Assembly: GCA_038134525.1 (NCBI GenBank)
Contig: JAYPVI010000006.1
Coordinates: 1 to 64,000 of the forward strand
DNA length: 64,000 bases
Reading direction: 5' to 3'
Origin: GCA-002727735 sp038134525
GTDB taxonomy: Bacteria > Bacteroidota > Bacteroidia > Flavobacteriales_D > Parvicellaceae
Part shown: positions 26,501 through 34,483 of the stretch, piece by piece
Layout of the letters: every line of letters begins with the position of its first letter
Position numbering within the stretch: the stretch's first letter is position 1
Position numbers and translations under genes: made by a program
The notes under the pieces: generated by a model
What the model was told of the DNA's origin: nothing
What the model saw: only the letters and a program-made list of their open reading frames with translations
The model's database searches: none

Positions 26501-26874
26501 ATCAAGATGTGATGGCAAGAATGGTGTTAAATCCAGATGTTGTAGTCAGGTCAAGGGGTGTAATGGAAAAATGTAGTTTCTGCGTGCAAAGAATACAAGA
26601 AGGTAAATTAACTGCAAAAAAAGAATCTAGACCAGTTATTGATGGTGATGTAACTACAGCTTGCGCAGATGCATGTCCAAATGATTGTATCACTTTTGGT
26701 GATTGGAATGATGAATCTTCAAAAATAAGGGAAGCGTCTACTTCTGATAGAGCTTACCAAGCTTTAGAAGAGGTTGGTGTTAAGCCAAATATATGGTATC
26801 AATTAAAAATTAGAAATAACAATGATGATGTTGCTGTGCATGTTTCTGAAGAGTCACATGCTGAAACACATTAA
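23563..26874 (+). CDS. actB: Alternative complex III subunit ActB, fused molybdopterin-like and Fe-S protein
   Basis: 1103 residues, the fused form of ActB. Residues 50-69 hold a twin-arginine signal (GRRDFLKFMGFSVAA) ending in LASC, so it is Tat-exported and probably lipidated at Cys69. About 80-760 resembles the catalytic subunit of complex iron-sulfur molybdoenzymes, which in ACIII is thought to lack the cofactor. The C-terminal third is a ferredoxin-like subunit with four Cys clusters: CNGCGVCITACH (from Cys833), CQHCNHAPCETVCP, CIGTRYCANNCPYKVRRF, and CSFCVQR with CADACPNDC. One cluster set lines electrons up towards the ActA haems. 17 bases after actA and 12 before actC. Confidence 0.96.
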   Translation: MSKTKTYWKGYAEKNKTPEFLNSSQKEFQDKIPVEEFLAEDGIQDLKTGRRDFLKFMGFSVAAASLASCEAPIIKSIPYVNKPEEITPGIANWYSSTFYDGNNYANLLVKSREGRPIWLKGKKDGFTKGGLTPAISTSVLNLYNSARLNGPLKGNGETTWSTVDAEIKERLSAISNKGGKIRILSNTVISPSSKAAIDSFVDKYAKKDESGNQISDVKHIQYDAQSYYGIRKANQNAFGSDFIPNYHFDKAKTIVSIGADFLSSWLMPTKFAIDYSISRKPENGWMSKHFQFETNFSLSGANADYRARIKPSEELAVAEALLNELEGNSSSGSFSSDTNAKLSEAAKALKSSEGSSLVISGSNDYRVQMVVNKINFILGNYGETINHKETLNLFQGNDAEVEELTSDLLKGAVDALIVYDCNPIYSLPNGASVGEAMRGNSDMLKVSLSEYADETAVCCQYVCPNHNYLESWNDFEAINGHVSLQQPTIRPLYNTRQAQESFLVWSGQTERGSSESKAYYNFIRSNWKARGFSEQDDHMSFDDFWNWSVHNGYANEPISPSSLTDTDIIQNFDLNFDSSTSSSEWELSLYQNELGLGQYAANPWLQELPSAITKVVWDNYITMSPSDCFRLFNIDSSDPKAAWDGIHLGQEEKAFVANLKVGNQELKLPVFPLPGQAEGTVGVALGYGRGEGNLSVGKAAFQSDEYGAHLTDENGSLIPVGCNGFKLSSFNDGVISFSGPVEVTATDERYSLACTQTHHTIMGRTSIVKETTYDFWKENHEYNQEAYNPVVKLHSHEQGGHEEVNATEFSLWDEHPVEQVGHRWGMSIDLSSCNGCGVCITACHSENNVPVVGKDEVRRSRDMHWLRMDRYFSSIEDDNRTKWDESRHVEGDFDYGKLEVPEDNPSVVFMPMLCQHCNHAPCETVCPVAATTHSNEGLNMMTYNRCIGTRYCANNCPYKVRRFNWFNYRDYRKFKNVNPNQDVMARMVLNPDVVVRSRGVMEKCSFCVQRIQEGKLTAKKESRPVIDGDVTTACADACPNDCITFGDWNDESSKIREASTSDRAYQALEEVGVKPNIWYQLKIRNNNDDVAVHVSEESHAETH

Positions 26875-26886
26875 TTATAGAGTATT

Positions 26887-28296
26887 ATGCATAAAGAAGC
26901 CGATATAAGATTACCTCTAATCCTTGGTGATAAGTCTTACAAGGACATTACAGAAGATATTGTAAAACCAATAGAGGGCAAAGCGCCAAAGACGTGGTAT
27001 CTACTTTTTATGATTTCTGTAGTCATTGCCCTTTGGGGAGTTGGTTGTATAGTTTATTTATTAGGTACTGGTGTAGGTGTTTGGGGATTAAATAAAACTG
27101 TTGGATGGGCTTGGGATATTACCAATTTTGTTTGGTGGGTTGGAATAGGTCATGCTGGAACATTAATTTCAGCAGTGCTTTTACTTTTTAGACAAAAATG
27201 GAGATTCGCGATTAATAGAGCAGCCGAAGCCATGACCATATTTGCTGTAATGATGGCGGGATTATTTCCATTAATTCACATGGGAAGATTATGGCTAGGA
27301 TATTGGGTTTTTCCTCTTCCTAATCAATTTGGGTCATTATGGGTTAACTTCAATTCACCGCTTCTTTGGGATGTTTTTGCCATATCGACTTATTTTTCCG
27401 TATCCTTAGTTTTTTGGTACATTGGTTTAATACCTGACTTTGCAACGATTAGAGATAGAGTAACAAAACCATTAGCCAAAAGAGTTTATAAGGTTTTAAG
27501 TTTTGGTTGGACAGGTGATGCTAAAGCATGGAATAGATTTGAGATTGTTTCTTTAGTATTAGCTGGTTTAGCTACGCCACTTGTATTCTCAGTACACTCT
27601 ATCGTATCTTTTGACTTTGCTACATCAGTTATTCCAGGTTGGCACACCACTATATTCCCTCCATATTTTGTTTCTGGAGCTGTTTTTTCAGGGTTTGCTA
27701 TGGTGCAAACTCTCATGCTTATTTTAAGAAAGGCATATAAATTGGAAGCTTATTTACATGTAAAACATGTTGAATATATGAACATTGTGATCATTGTGAC
27801 AGGGTCAATTGTAGGGGTGGCATATATTACAGAGTTATTTGTTTCTTGGTATTCAGGTGTAGAATACGAATCATATGCATTTTTAAACAGAGCTACCGGA
27901 CCTTATTGGTGGTCATACTGGGCTATGATGACTTGTAATGTGATATCACCACAGTTGTTTTGGTTTAAAAAATTAAGAACTAGCTTGATGTTTTCTTTCT
28001 TTATGTCCATCATAATTAATATTGGGATGTGGTTCGAAAGATTTGTAATCATAGTCACTTCTTTACATAGAGATTATGTTCCATCCTCTTGGACTTATTT
28101 TCATCCTACTTGGGTTGACATTGGGGTTTTTATGGGGACTCTTGGAATTTTCTTCGTTTTCTACTTATTATTCTCTAGGTATTTTCCAGTTATGCCTATT
28201 GCGGAACTGAAAACAATACTAAAATCTTCTGGTAAAAATTATAAAGAGGGCTACGGACATGGTGAAGGTTACTGGGATAAAAATGCAGATCATTAA
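26887..28296 (+). CDS. actC: Alternative complex III subunit ActC (NrfD-like membrane subunit)
   Basis: 469-residue polytopic inner-membrane protein of the NrfD/PsrC family, with about ten hydrophobic helices. ActC is one of the two quinol-binding membrane subunits of ACIII. The N-terminal WGLNKTVGWAWDITNFVWWVGIGHAG region (residues ~67-92) and HMGRLWLGYW are typical family stretches; FPPYFVSGAVFSGFAM and FERFVIIVTSLHRDYVPSSW follow in the second half. A charged, His-rich tail (EGYGHGEGYWDKNADH) faces the cytoplasm by inference. The stop is followed after 3 bases by actD, so translation is likely coupled. Its paralogue ActF is encoded three genes on. Confidence 0.95.
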   Translation: MHKEADIRLPLILGDKSYKDITEDIVKPIEGKAPKTWYLLFMISVVIALWGVGCIVYLLGTGVGVWGLNKTVGWAWDITNFVWWVGIGHAGTLISAVLLLFRQKWRFAINRAAEAMTIFAVMMAGLFPLIHMGRLWLGYWVFPLPNQFGSLWVNFNSPLLWDVFAISTYFSVSLVFWYIGLIPDFATIRDRVTKPLAKRVYKVLSFGWTGDAKAWNRFEIVSLVLAGLATPLVFSVHSIVSFDFATSVIPGWHTTIFPPYFVSGAVFSGFAMVQTLMLILRKAYKLEAYLHVKHVEYMNIVIIVTGSIVGVAYITELFVSWYSGVEYESYAFLNRATGPYWWSYWAMMTCNVISPQLFWFKKLRTSLMFSFFMSIIINIGMWFERFVIIVTSLHRDYVPSSWTYFHPTWVDIGVFMGTLGIFFVFYLLFSRYFPVMPIAELKTILKSSGKNYKEGYGHGEGYWDKNADH

Positions 28297-28299
28297 ATT

Positions 28300-28833
28300 A
28301 TGGCAGAAAAAGTAATATATGCAATGTACGATGATGATGATACGCTCATGAATGGAGCAAAGCATCTAGTTAAAGAAGGTGTTAAAGTTTCAGACGTATA
28401 CTCACCTTTTCCTCTACACGGAATTGATCCTATAATAGGAGTTGAACCAACAAGATTAGGTATTGCAGCTTTCATGTATGGGCTTACAGGGACAATGTTA
28501 GCCATTATTGGAATTAGATATATGATGATTGTTGATTGGCCAATGAATATTGGAGGTAAACCCAATTTTAGTTTACATGAAAACATGCTCTCTTTTGTTC
28601 CTATTTTCTTTGAGTTTACAGTTCTTTGTGCTGCGCACGGCATGGCAATCACATATTTATTAAGGAACAAAACATTACCAGGTATGCCATCTCGAAATCC
28701 TGATCCAAGAACTACTGATGACAAGTTTATTATTGAGATCAAATCTTCAGAAAACACTCATATTGAGGATAAAAAACTGACTGATTTAATCAAGGCCACT
28801 GGCTTTATTGAAATTGAAGAAAAAAAATTTTAA
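28300..28833 (+). CDS. actD: Alternative complex III subunit ActD (DUF3341)
   Basis: 177 residues, DUF3341 family. The N-terminal soluble part (KVIYAMYDDDDTLMNGAKHLVKEGVKVSDVYSPFPLHGID split at about residues 4-43) has the SPFPLHGID signature of the family. Two membrane helices follow (about 63-83 and 99-120), then a polar C-terminal tail. ActD is a small peripheral/membrane subunit thought to help hold the quinone subunits in place. Two bases separate the stop from the likely actE start, and the operon order is standard. Confidence 0.93.
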   Translation: MAEKVIYAMYDDDDTLMNGAKHLVKEGVKVSDVYSPFPLHGIDPIIGVEPTRLGIAAFMYGLTGTMLAIIGIRYMMIVDWPMNIGGKPNFSLHENMLSFVPIFFEFTVLCAAHGMAITYLLRNKTLPGMPSRNPDPRTTDDKFIIEIKSSENTHIEDKKLTDLIKATGFIEIEEKKF

Positions 28834-28834
28834 A

Positions 28835-29773
28835 ATGAGAAATAGAGTTTACCATATCCAATATACTTTTTTGTTATTTCTTTCAGTGACAATATTTTTT
28901 CAATCATGTGTAAAACATCCGGACTCACCTGGTTATGAATATTCAGATGATATGACAAGATCACAAGCTATTGAAGCATATGTAGATTATGGTCTTGTTG
29001 CTGATAAAATGGACAGTATAACTATTGGTTATGTAGTTCCTGTAACTAAAACAGATAATGTTGAAGAATTTACCTCTTTATATAATACTTTAATAAAATT
29101 ATATCCATCAGATTACATAACTGTCGAATACTATGACCAAACAAATCCATATCATTTGTATGCTGGGAAATTCAAAACCAAGAAAGAAGCTGATTCATTA
29201 AAAAATGTTTTAAGTAGAAGATTTCCAAACATAGATTTTAGTGACAGTCTTCATAACACAGAATTAAAGAAAACACCAATTAAAAAATTAATTTCAGCAA
29301 GAATTCCTGCTGAAGGATCTATTCCTTACAGTGCAAATAAGAATACAGCCATGTTAAATATGCCTTTTAATTACGGCCCTGGAGAAGATGAAAGAATTAG
29401 GGCAGGTGAAGAAGTTTTTTTACCCAAAAGATATTACCAAAATGAGGATGTTTCAAAATCAAATATTGCTGAAGGTAAAAGACTTTATGGATTATTCTGT
29501 GCTCATTGTCATGGAGACAAAGGAAATGGAGATGGGAAAGTTATTACAGTTGGTGGATACCCTGCTGCTCCTCCAGCCTATAATACCCTTACTGATAGAT
29601 CTCCTGGATCAGTATTTCACACAATTACACACGGAAAGAATGCAATGGGGCCCCACGCTTCTCAATTGAATAAAGATGAAAGGTGGAAAGTGTCTATGTA
29701 TGTTAGGACCATGCAGTTCGGAGGAGAATTAAATATAGATGAATTAACGGCAGAAAACGCTACTACAGAATAA
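28835..29773 (+). CDS. actE: Alternative complex III subunit ActE, cytochrome c with an inserted SPOR-like domain
   Basis: Monohaem cytochrome c lipoprotein of ACIII. From the ATG at 28835 (an upstream in-frame TTG at 28808 lies inside actD and is less likely) it has 312 residues: lipoprotein signal ending FFQSC (Cys25), family N-terminal segment PDSPGYEYSDDM, then an extra domain (about 64-136), then the normal RIPAEGSIPY region and a cytochrome c domain with C222-A-H-C225-H226 and probable axial Met in GKNAMGPH. ActE proteins I know are about 200 residues and lack the middle part. That part has the beta-alpha-beta pattern of SPOR and closely resembles the secreted protein at 21414 (see findings). 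Outer-leaflet of inner membrane, or periplasmic side, is the expected location. Confidence 0.9.
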   Translation: MRNRVYHIQYTFLLFLSVTIFFQSCVKHPDSPGYEYSDDMTRSQAIEAYVDYGLVADKMDSITIGYVVPVTKTDNVEEFTSLYNTLIKLYPSDYITVEYYDQTNPYHLYAGKFKTKKEADSLKNVLSRRFPNIDFSDSLHNTELKKTPIKKLISARIPAEGSIPYSANKNTAMLNMPFNYGPGEDERIRAGEEVFLPKRYYQNEDVSKSNIAEGKRLYGLFCAHCHGDKGNGDGKVITVGGYPAAPPAYNTLTDRSPGSVFHTITHGKNAMGPHASQLNKDERWKVSMYVRTMQFGGELNIDELTAENATTE

Positions 29774-29788
29774 TTAAAGCAAAGAAAA

Positions 29789-31378
29789 ATGGAATATACA
29801 ATTTCAGATAGAGCAAAAAAGGTGACACTTGGTGTTGCTGTTGTAGGTTTGGTCTTATTAGTTATCGGGTTTTTTAGCCAAAAAGATTTTGTTTACGCTG
29901 AAAAAGTAAATGATCATGCTGTTACTATTACCTATAACGGTAAGGCTGATAGTGACCAACAGAATAAACTTAAAGATGAAATTAAGGAAAAATTAGGTGG
30001 TTACGAAGTTGAATTTCACGAATCAAACCATCATACAAGCCATTCAAATCATAACGAAGTAGAACTTAGTCATATTGAACCTGATACAGAACATACCACA
30101 TTACACGCTAGTGCTGATGGAGATCACGGACACGAAGTTGACCATTCACATCATGGACCTACTTTTGTTTGGGATGTTCACCTTAATCACACAGCAACTG
30201 CGGAAAACCATGGCGGTCATCATGAAAGTGGAGCAGATCAATTGGTTTCTATGGTAGAAAGTGGAGAGATTGCTCTTGCAGATAAAGGAAATAGAAGGTT
30301 TTGGTCTAACCTTTTGGTTAATGGATTTTTCTTTTTTGGTATAGCTTTAGGAGCCTTATTTTATTTAGCATTACATTATGCAACAGAGTCTGGTTGGGGA
30401 GTTGTATTGTTAAGAATATTTGAAGGCATTATGTCTGCCATGCCAATAGGTATTGCTGTTTTATTAATTGTATTTATTGCCGGCACATTTGGAGGTCACC
30501 ACATCTACCCCTGGATGGACCCTGAGTATACTGATCCTAACTCATCTCATTTTGATCCTATCATATATGGTAAAAGAGCCTATTTAAATCTTCCGTTTTT
30601 TTGGATAAGAGTTGTTGCATATTTCACCACTTTTTATCTTTTCCTAAGGTGGTTTAAGAATAAATCTAGACAAGAAGATACAGAAGGTGGTACAGAGAGT
30701 CATTTTAAAATGTATAGAAGAGGCGCATTGTTTTTAGTTTTCTTTGCTGTTTTCTCATCTACTATGGCTTGGGATTTTATCATGTCAATTGATACTCATT
30801 GGTTCAGTACTTTGTTTGGTTGGTATGTATTTTCTGGCATCTGGTTAAGTGGTATGATTATGGTCATGATGATTACCTTGTATTTGAGAAAAAGTGGTTA
30901 CCTACCATTCGTTAACGAAAGTCATATACATGATGTTGGTAAATGGATGTTTGCCCTAAGCTTTTTATGGAGCTACTTGTGGTTTTCTCAATTTATGCTC
31001 ATTTGGTATTCTAATATTCCAGAAGAAGTCATCTACTTTACACAAAGAATTGAAAATTACAAATTATTGTTTTTTGGAACTTTTATTGTCAACTTCTTTT
31101 TTCCAATGGTGTTTTTCATGTCAAGAGATACGAAAAGATCTGCAGGATATTTGATTGTGATTGGATTAATAATTTTCATTGGTCATTGGTTTGATGTTTT
31201 TAACATGGTTATGCCAGGGACATTATTCGATCAATGGGAACTAGGACTTTTAGAACTTGGAATGTTCATGCTGTTTTTAGGCACGTTTGTTTACACGGTT
31301 CTTAGAGCTATCTCAAAAGCTCCATTATTGCAAAAAAATCATCCTTATTTAGAGGAAAGTAAACACCATGAATTTTAA
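29789..31378 (+). CDS. actF: Alternative complex III subunit ActF (NrfD-like quinone subunit 2)
   Basis: 529 residues, second NrfD-like membrane subunit of ACIII, paralogous to ActC. One helix (about 12-30) precedes a soluble loop, with 18 His residues between 77 and 145 (HESNHHTSHSNHN, DHGHEVDHSHHG, NHGGHHES). Ten or so helices follow, with GTFGGHHIYPWMDPEY and FMSIDTHWFSTLFGWYVFSG as family landmarks. His-rich loops at this place occur in other ActF proteins; length varies. They may bind metal ions such as copper destined for the oxidase encoded next, which is speculation. 15 bases after actE and 12 before coxB. Confidence 0.94.
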   Translation: MEYTISDRAKKVTLGVAVVGLVLLVIGFFSQKDFVYAEKVNDHAVTITYNGKADSDQQNKLKDEIKEKLGGYEVEFHESNHHTSHSNHNEVELSHIEPDTEHTTLHASADGDHGHEVDHSHHGPTFVWDVHLNHTATAENHGGHHESGADQLVSMVESGEIALADKGNRRFWSNLLVNGFFFFGIALGALFYLALHYATESGWGVVLLRIFEGIMSAMPIGIAVLLIVFIAGTFGGHHIYPWMDPEYTDPNSSHFDPIIYGKRAYLNLPFFWIRVVAYFTTFYLFLRWFKNKSRQEDTEGGTESHFKMYRRGALFLVFFAVFSSTMAWDFIMSIDTHWFSTLFGWYVFSGIWLSGMIMVMMITLYLRKSGYLPFVNESHIHDVGKWMFALSFLWSYLWFSQFMLIWYSNIPEEVIYFTQRIENYKLLFFGTFIVNFFFPMVFFMSRDTKRSAGYLIVIGLIIFIGHWFDVFNMVMPGTLFDQWELGLLELGMFMLFLGTFVYTVLRAISKAPLLQKNHPYLEESKHHEF

Positions 31379-31390
31379 TATTAATTAATT

Positions 31391-32692
31391 ATGGAAGGTA
31401 AGTTCGTTATTATAATAGCAGTTGCACTATTCTTCATTGCTTTAGTGCAATTGATGAAGATTTATGACCTAGCAGCAAAGGTTAGAGGTAACAAATCTCA
31501 AGAAAAAGTAACTAGAGGAGAAAACATGCTTATGGCAAATCTAATGCTTGTTTTTATGGTTTTTTTCTTTGGTTTCATTATTTGGTTGATTATTAAGTAT
31601 GGAGCAAATGCTGGTTTATATAAGGCTGCTTCAGAACACGGAGAAAAATTAGATTGGTTATTAATGATTAATTGGTACATTATTCTTCCGGTCTTCTTTC
31701 TCACCAACAGTTTATTATTTATTTTTTCTTGGAGGTATTACCATAGAGAAGAGCGTAAAGCACTTTACTATCCCCATAATAATAAGCTTGAGTTTGTTTG
31801 GACCATTTTGCCACTCATTGCCCTTACAATAATTATTGTTTTTGGAATTAGGACATGGAATGACATCATGTATAACAAGGAAAAAGGTCAGGTTGTAGAA
31901 GTGTATGCTTATCAGTTTGGTTGGTTAGTTAGATACGCAGGAGTTGACAATCAATTAGGTGAAGCAAATTATAAATTGGTATCGTCTACTAATCCGCTTG
32001 GTGTTATCACAGATAAGTCAATCAATGATACTTATGAAGAAATTGATACTAAGGTGTTAAGTATAGATCAAGAATTGAAGGAGAATAGAAATGCGAATGG
32101 AGATCTTTTGATTCCAAAATCTAAAGCGGACAAAAAATTAGAAGAACTAGAGCGTTTAAAAAGAAGAAAGTATAGAATTGAGGCTGCTATTGATAAAGGT
32201 GAATCTAATCTAATTACTTATTCATCTAGTGATGATGATGTTATTGTTCAAGAGCTTCACTTAGTGAAAGATCAGCCATACACTTTTATTTTTAGGTCTA
32301 AAGATGTGATACATTGTCCATGGCTACCTCATTTTAGAGCACAAATAAATTCAGTTCCTGGCATGGAGACTAGTTTCAAATTAACTCCTACCATAACAAC
32401 TAAAGAAATGAGAATGATGCCTGAAGTACAAGAGCATTATAAGAATATCAATGAGATTCACAACGAGAGAAAAAGACGGATTGGTGAAGAAGAAGAAAAA
32501 GTGTTGTTTGATTACGTACTTCTCTGCAATAAGATTTGTGGAGCTGGTCATTCAAATATGCAGCTAAAGGTAATTGTTGAAACTCAAGAAGAATTTGAGA
32601 ATTGGATCGAAAACAACGGAGATAAAAAGCGTTTAACTTTTTCGGGCAAAGAAGTTAGTTGGAGTGAGACAAAAGAGCAAGCATCACTTTGA
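31391..32692 (+). CDS. coxB: Cytochrome c oxidase subunit II
   Basis: Binds the CuA centre that takes electrons from the cytochrome c domains. 433 residues, longer than typical subunit II. Four hydrophobic helices (about 5-22, 48-70, 92-113, 135-155), two more than the classical form. The CuA ligands are visible: His308 (VIHCPWLPHFRAQINSVPGM), Cys379, Cys383, His387 and Met390 (CNKICGAGHSNM); the Glu between the Cys is Lys, as in Bacteroidota relatives I recall. Two charged insertions interrupt the cupredoxin domain: ~200-272 (coiled-coil-like, ADKKLEELERLKRRKYRIEA) and ~343-372. Functions with coxA, 27 bases on; ACIII and oxidase form supercomplexes in related organisms. Confidence 0.94.
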   Translation: MEGKFVIIIAVALFFIALVQLMKIYDLAAKVRGNKSQEKVTRGENMLMANLMLVFMVFFFGFIIWLIIKYGANAGLYKAASEHGEKLDWLLMINWYIILPVFFLTNSLLFIFSWRYYHREERKALYYPHNNKLEFVWTILPLIALTIIIVFGIRTWNDIMYNKEKGQVVEVYAYQFGWLVRYAGVDNQLGEANYKLVSSTNPLGVITDKSINDTYEEIDTKVLSIDQELKENRNANGDLLIPKSKADKKLEELERLKRRKYRIEAAIDKGESNLITYSSSDDDVIVQELHLVKDQPYTFIFRSKDVIHCPWLPHFRAQINSVPGMETSFKLTPTITTKEMRMMPEVQEHYKNINEIHNERKRRIGEEEEKVLFDYVLLCNKICGAGHSNMQLKVIVETQEEFENWIENNGDKKRLTFSGKEVSWSETKEQASL

Positions 32693-32719
32693 TTTTTAAA
32701 TTTGTAATAAATAATTGAT

Positions 32720-34483
32720 ATGGCACACGATACACATCACCACCATAAAGAAAGCTTCTTCACGAAGTACATTTTTAGTCAAGATCACAAGATGATTGGT
32801 AAGCAGTATTTACTGACTGCCATTTTTATGGGAGCAATTGGTATTACCTTATCGGCTCTTTTCAGAATGAAACTAGGATGGCCGGATACCCAATTTTCAA
32901 TTTTAGAATCTGTATTAGGTTCAGATGCCGCACCAGATGGTATGCTTGATTCAAACTGGTATTTAGGTTTAGTTACCCTACATGGAACAATTATGGTATT
33001 TTTTGTTTTAACAGGAGGTTTATCAGGTACCTTTTCTAATCTATTAATTCCGCTCCAAGTAGGGGCAAGGGATATGGCCTCTGGGTTATTGAACATGATT
33101 GCCTATTGGTTATTTTTCTTATCAAGTGTATTAATGGCAGCATCTCTTTTTATTGAAACTGGACCTGCAATGGCAGGATGGACGGTTTACCCGCCACTAA
33201 GTGTACTTGAAGAATTTCAACCAGGTTCTGGTCTAGGTATGACGTTATGGTTACTATCAATGACAGTTTTTATTGCCTCTTCACTTCTTGGGGGAATAAA
33301 TTACATAGTTACCATCTTGAATTTAAGAACAAAAGGAATGAGCATGACCCGCCTACCTTTAACGATTTGGGCATTTTTCATTACAGCTATTTTGGGTGTA
33401 CTTTCCTTCCCAGTTTTACTTTCTGCAGCTGTTCTTTTATTGATGGATAGAGGATTTGGAACTAGTTTTTACATGAGTGATATAGTTACTTCATCTGGCG
33501 CATTGGATGCAACAGGAGGCAGCCCTATACTATACGAACATTTATTTTGGTTCTTAGGTCACCCTGAAGTGTACATTATCTTATTACCAGCATTAGGTAT
33601 GACATCTGAAATAATTTCTACATGTTCAAGAAAACCTATTTTTGGTTATAGAGCCATGATTGGATCCATGTTAGCTATCGGTTTTCTTTCGTTTATTGTT
33701 TGGGGGCATCACATGTTTCTTACGGGAATGAATCCATTCTTAGGTGGTGTATTTACTTTTACTACGTTATTAATAGCTGTTCCATCGGCAATAAAGGCAT
33801 TCAATTATATTACGACAATTTGGAAGGGTAACGTCATGATGACACCAGCTATGCTATTTTGTATTGGATCAGTATCTACTTTTATTTCAGGTGGTGTTAC
33901 TGGTATCATCTTAGCTGACTCAGCTCTAGATATTTCTCAACATGACACCTATTTTGTTGTAGGCCATTTTCATATTGTTATGGGTATGACTGCGATACTA
34001 GGCATGTTTGCTGGAATTTATCATTGGTTTCCAAAAATGTATGGAAAATCAATGAATAAGAGAATGGGAATGGTTCATTTTTGGGTTACGATTGTTACAG
34101 GATATGGTGTGTTTCTACCGATGCACTTTCTTGGAGAAGGTGGATTACCAAGAAGATATTATGAAAACACGAACTTCCCAATGTTTGATCACTTTTTAGA
34201 TTTAAACATTTTAATTTCAGTTTTTGCAACAATAGGTGTTCTATCACAATTGATATTCTTTTTTAATTTCTTCTATAGTATTTTTAGAGGACCTAAAGCT
34301 TCTCTGAACCCTTGGAATGCCAACACTTTAGAGTGGACTACCCCATTGGAACATGTCCATGGAAATTGGATTGGTGAAATACCAACGGTCTATAGATGGC
34401 CCTATGATTACAGTAAGCCTGGGAAAGAAAATGATTTTGTACCTCAAACTGTACCTCTCGATGATAATGAGGAAGAACATTAA
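32720..34483 (+). CDS. coxA: Cytochrome c oxidase subunit I
   Basis: Haem-copper oxidase catalytic subunit, 587 residues, twelve or more membrane helices. Ligands for haem a3/CuB are in WFLGHPEVYIILLP (His-Pro-Glu-Val-Tyr, with the cross-linked Tyr), WGHHMFLTGMNP (two CuB His) and HDTYFVVGHFHIVMG (haem ligands). The HPEVY Tyr puts it in the A family. The N-terminus HDTHHHHKES is His-rich. It closes the act-cox operon. Subunit III and haem insertion factors are not here, although haem A synthase (ctaA) is 2.6 kb on. A terminator follows within the next gene's start. Confidence 0.97.
   Translation: MAHDTHHHHKESFFTKYIFSQDHKMIGKQYLLTAIFMGAIGITLSALFRMKLGWPDTQFSILESVLGSDAAPDGMLDSNWYLGLVTLHGTIMVFFVLTGGLSGTFSNLLIPLQVGARDMASGLLNMIAYWLFFLSSVLMAASLFIETGPAMAGWTVYPPLSVLEEFQPGSGLGMTLWLLSMTVFIASSLLGGINYIVTILNLRTKGMSMTRLPLTIWAFFITAILGVLSFPVLLSAAVLLLMDRGFGTSFYMSDIVTSSGALDATGGSPILYEHLFWFLGHPEVYIILLPALGMTSEIISTCSRKPIFGYRAMIGSMLAIGFLSFIVWGHHMFLTGMNPFLGGVFTFTTLLIAVPSAIKAFNYITTIWKGNVMMTPAMLFCIGSVSTFISGGVTGIILADSALDISQHDTYFVVGHFHIVMGMTAILGMFAGIYHWFPKMYGKSMNKRMGMVHFWVTIVTGYGVFLPMHFLGEGGLPRRYYENTNFPMFDHFLDLNILISVFATIGVLSQLIFFFNFFYSIFRGPKASLNPWNANTLEWTTPLEHVHGNWIGEIPTVYRWPYDYSKPGKENDFVPQTVPLDDNEEEH

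Noticed and set aside
28808..28834. TTG start for ActE inside actD
   Set aside because: The ATG at 28835, two bases after the actD stop, gives a normal lipoprotein signal; the extension would add a charged stretch.
29789..30223. His-rich loop of ActF as a novel metal-binding module
   Set aside because: As I recall, other ActF proteins also have a variable His-rich loop here, so it is noted but not claimed as new.
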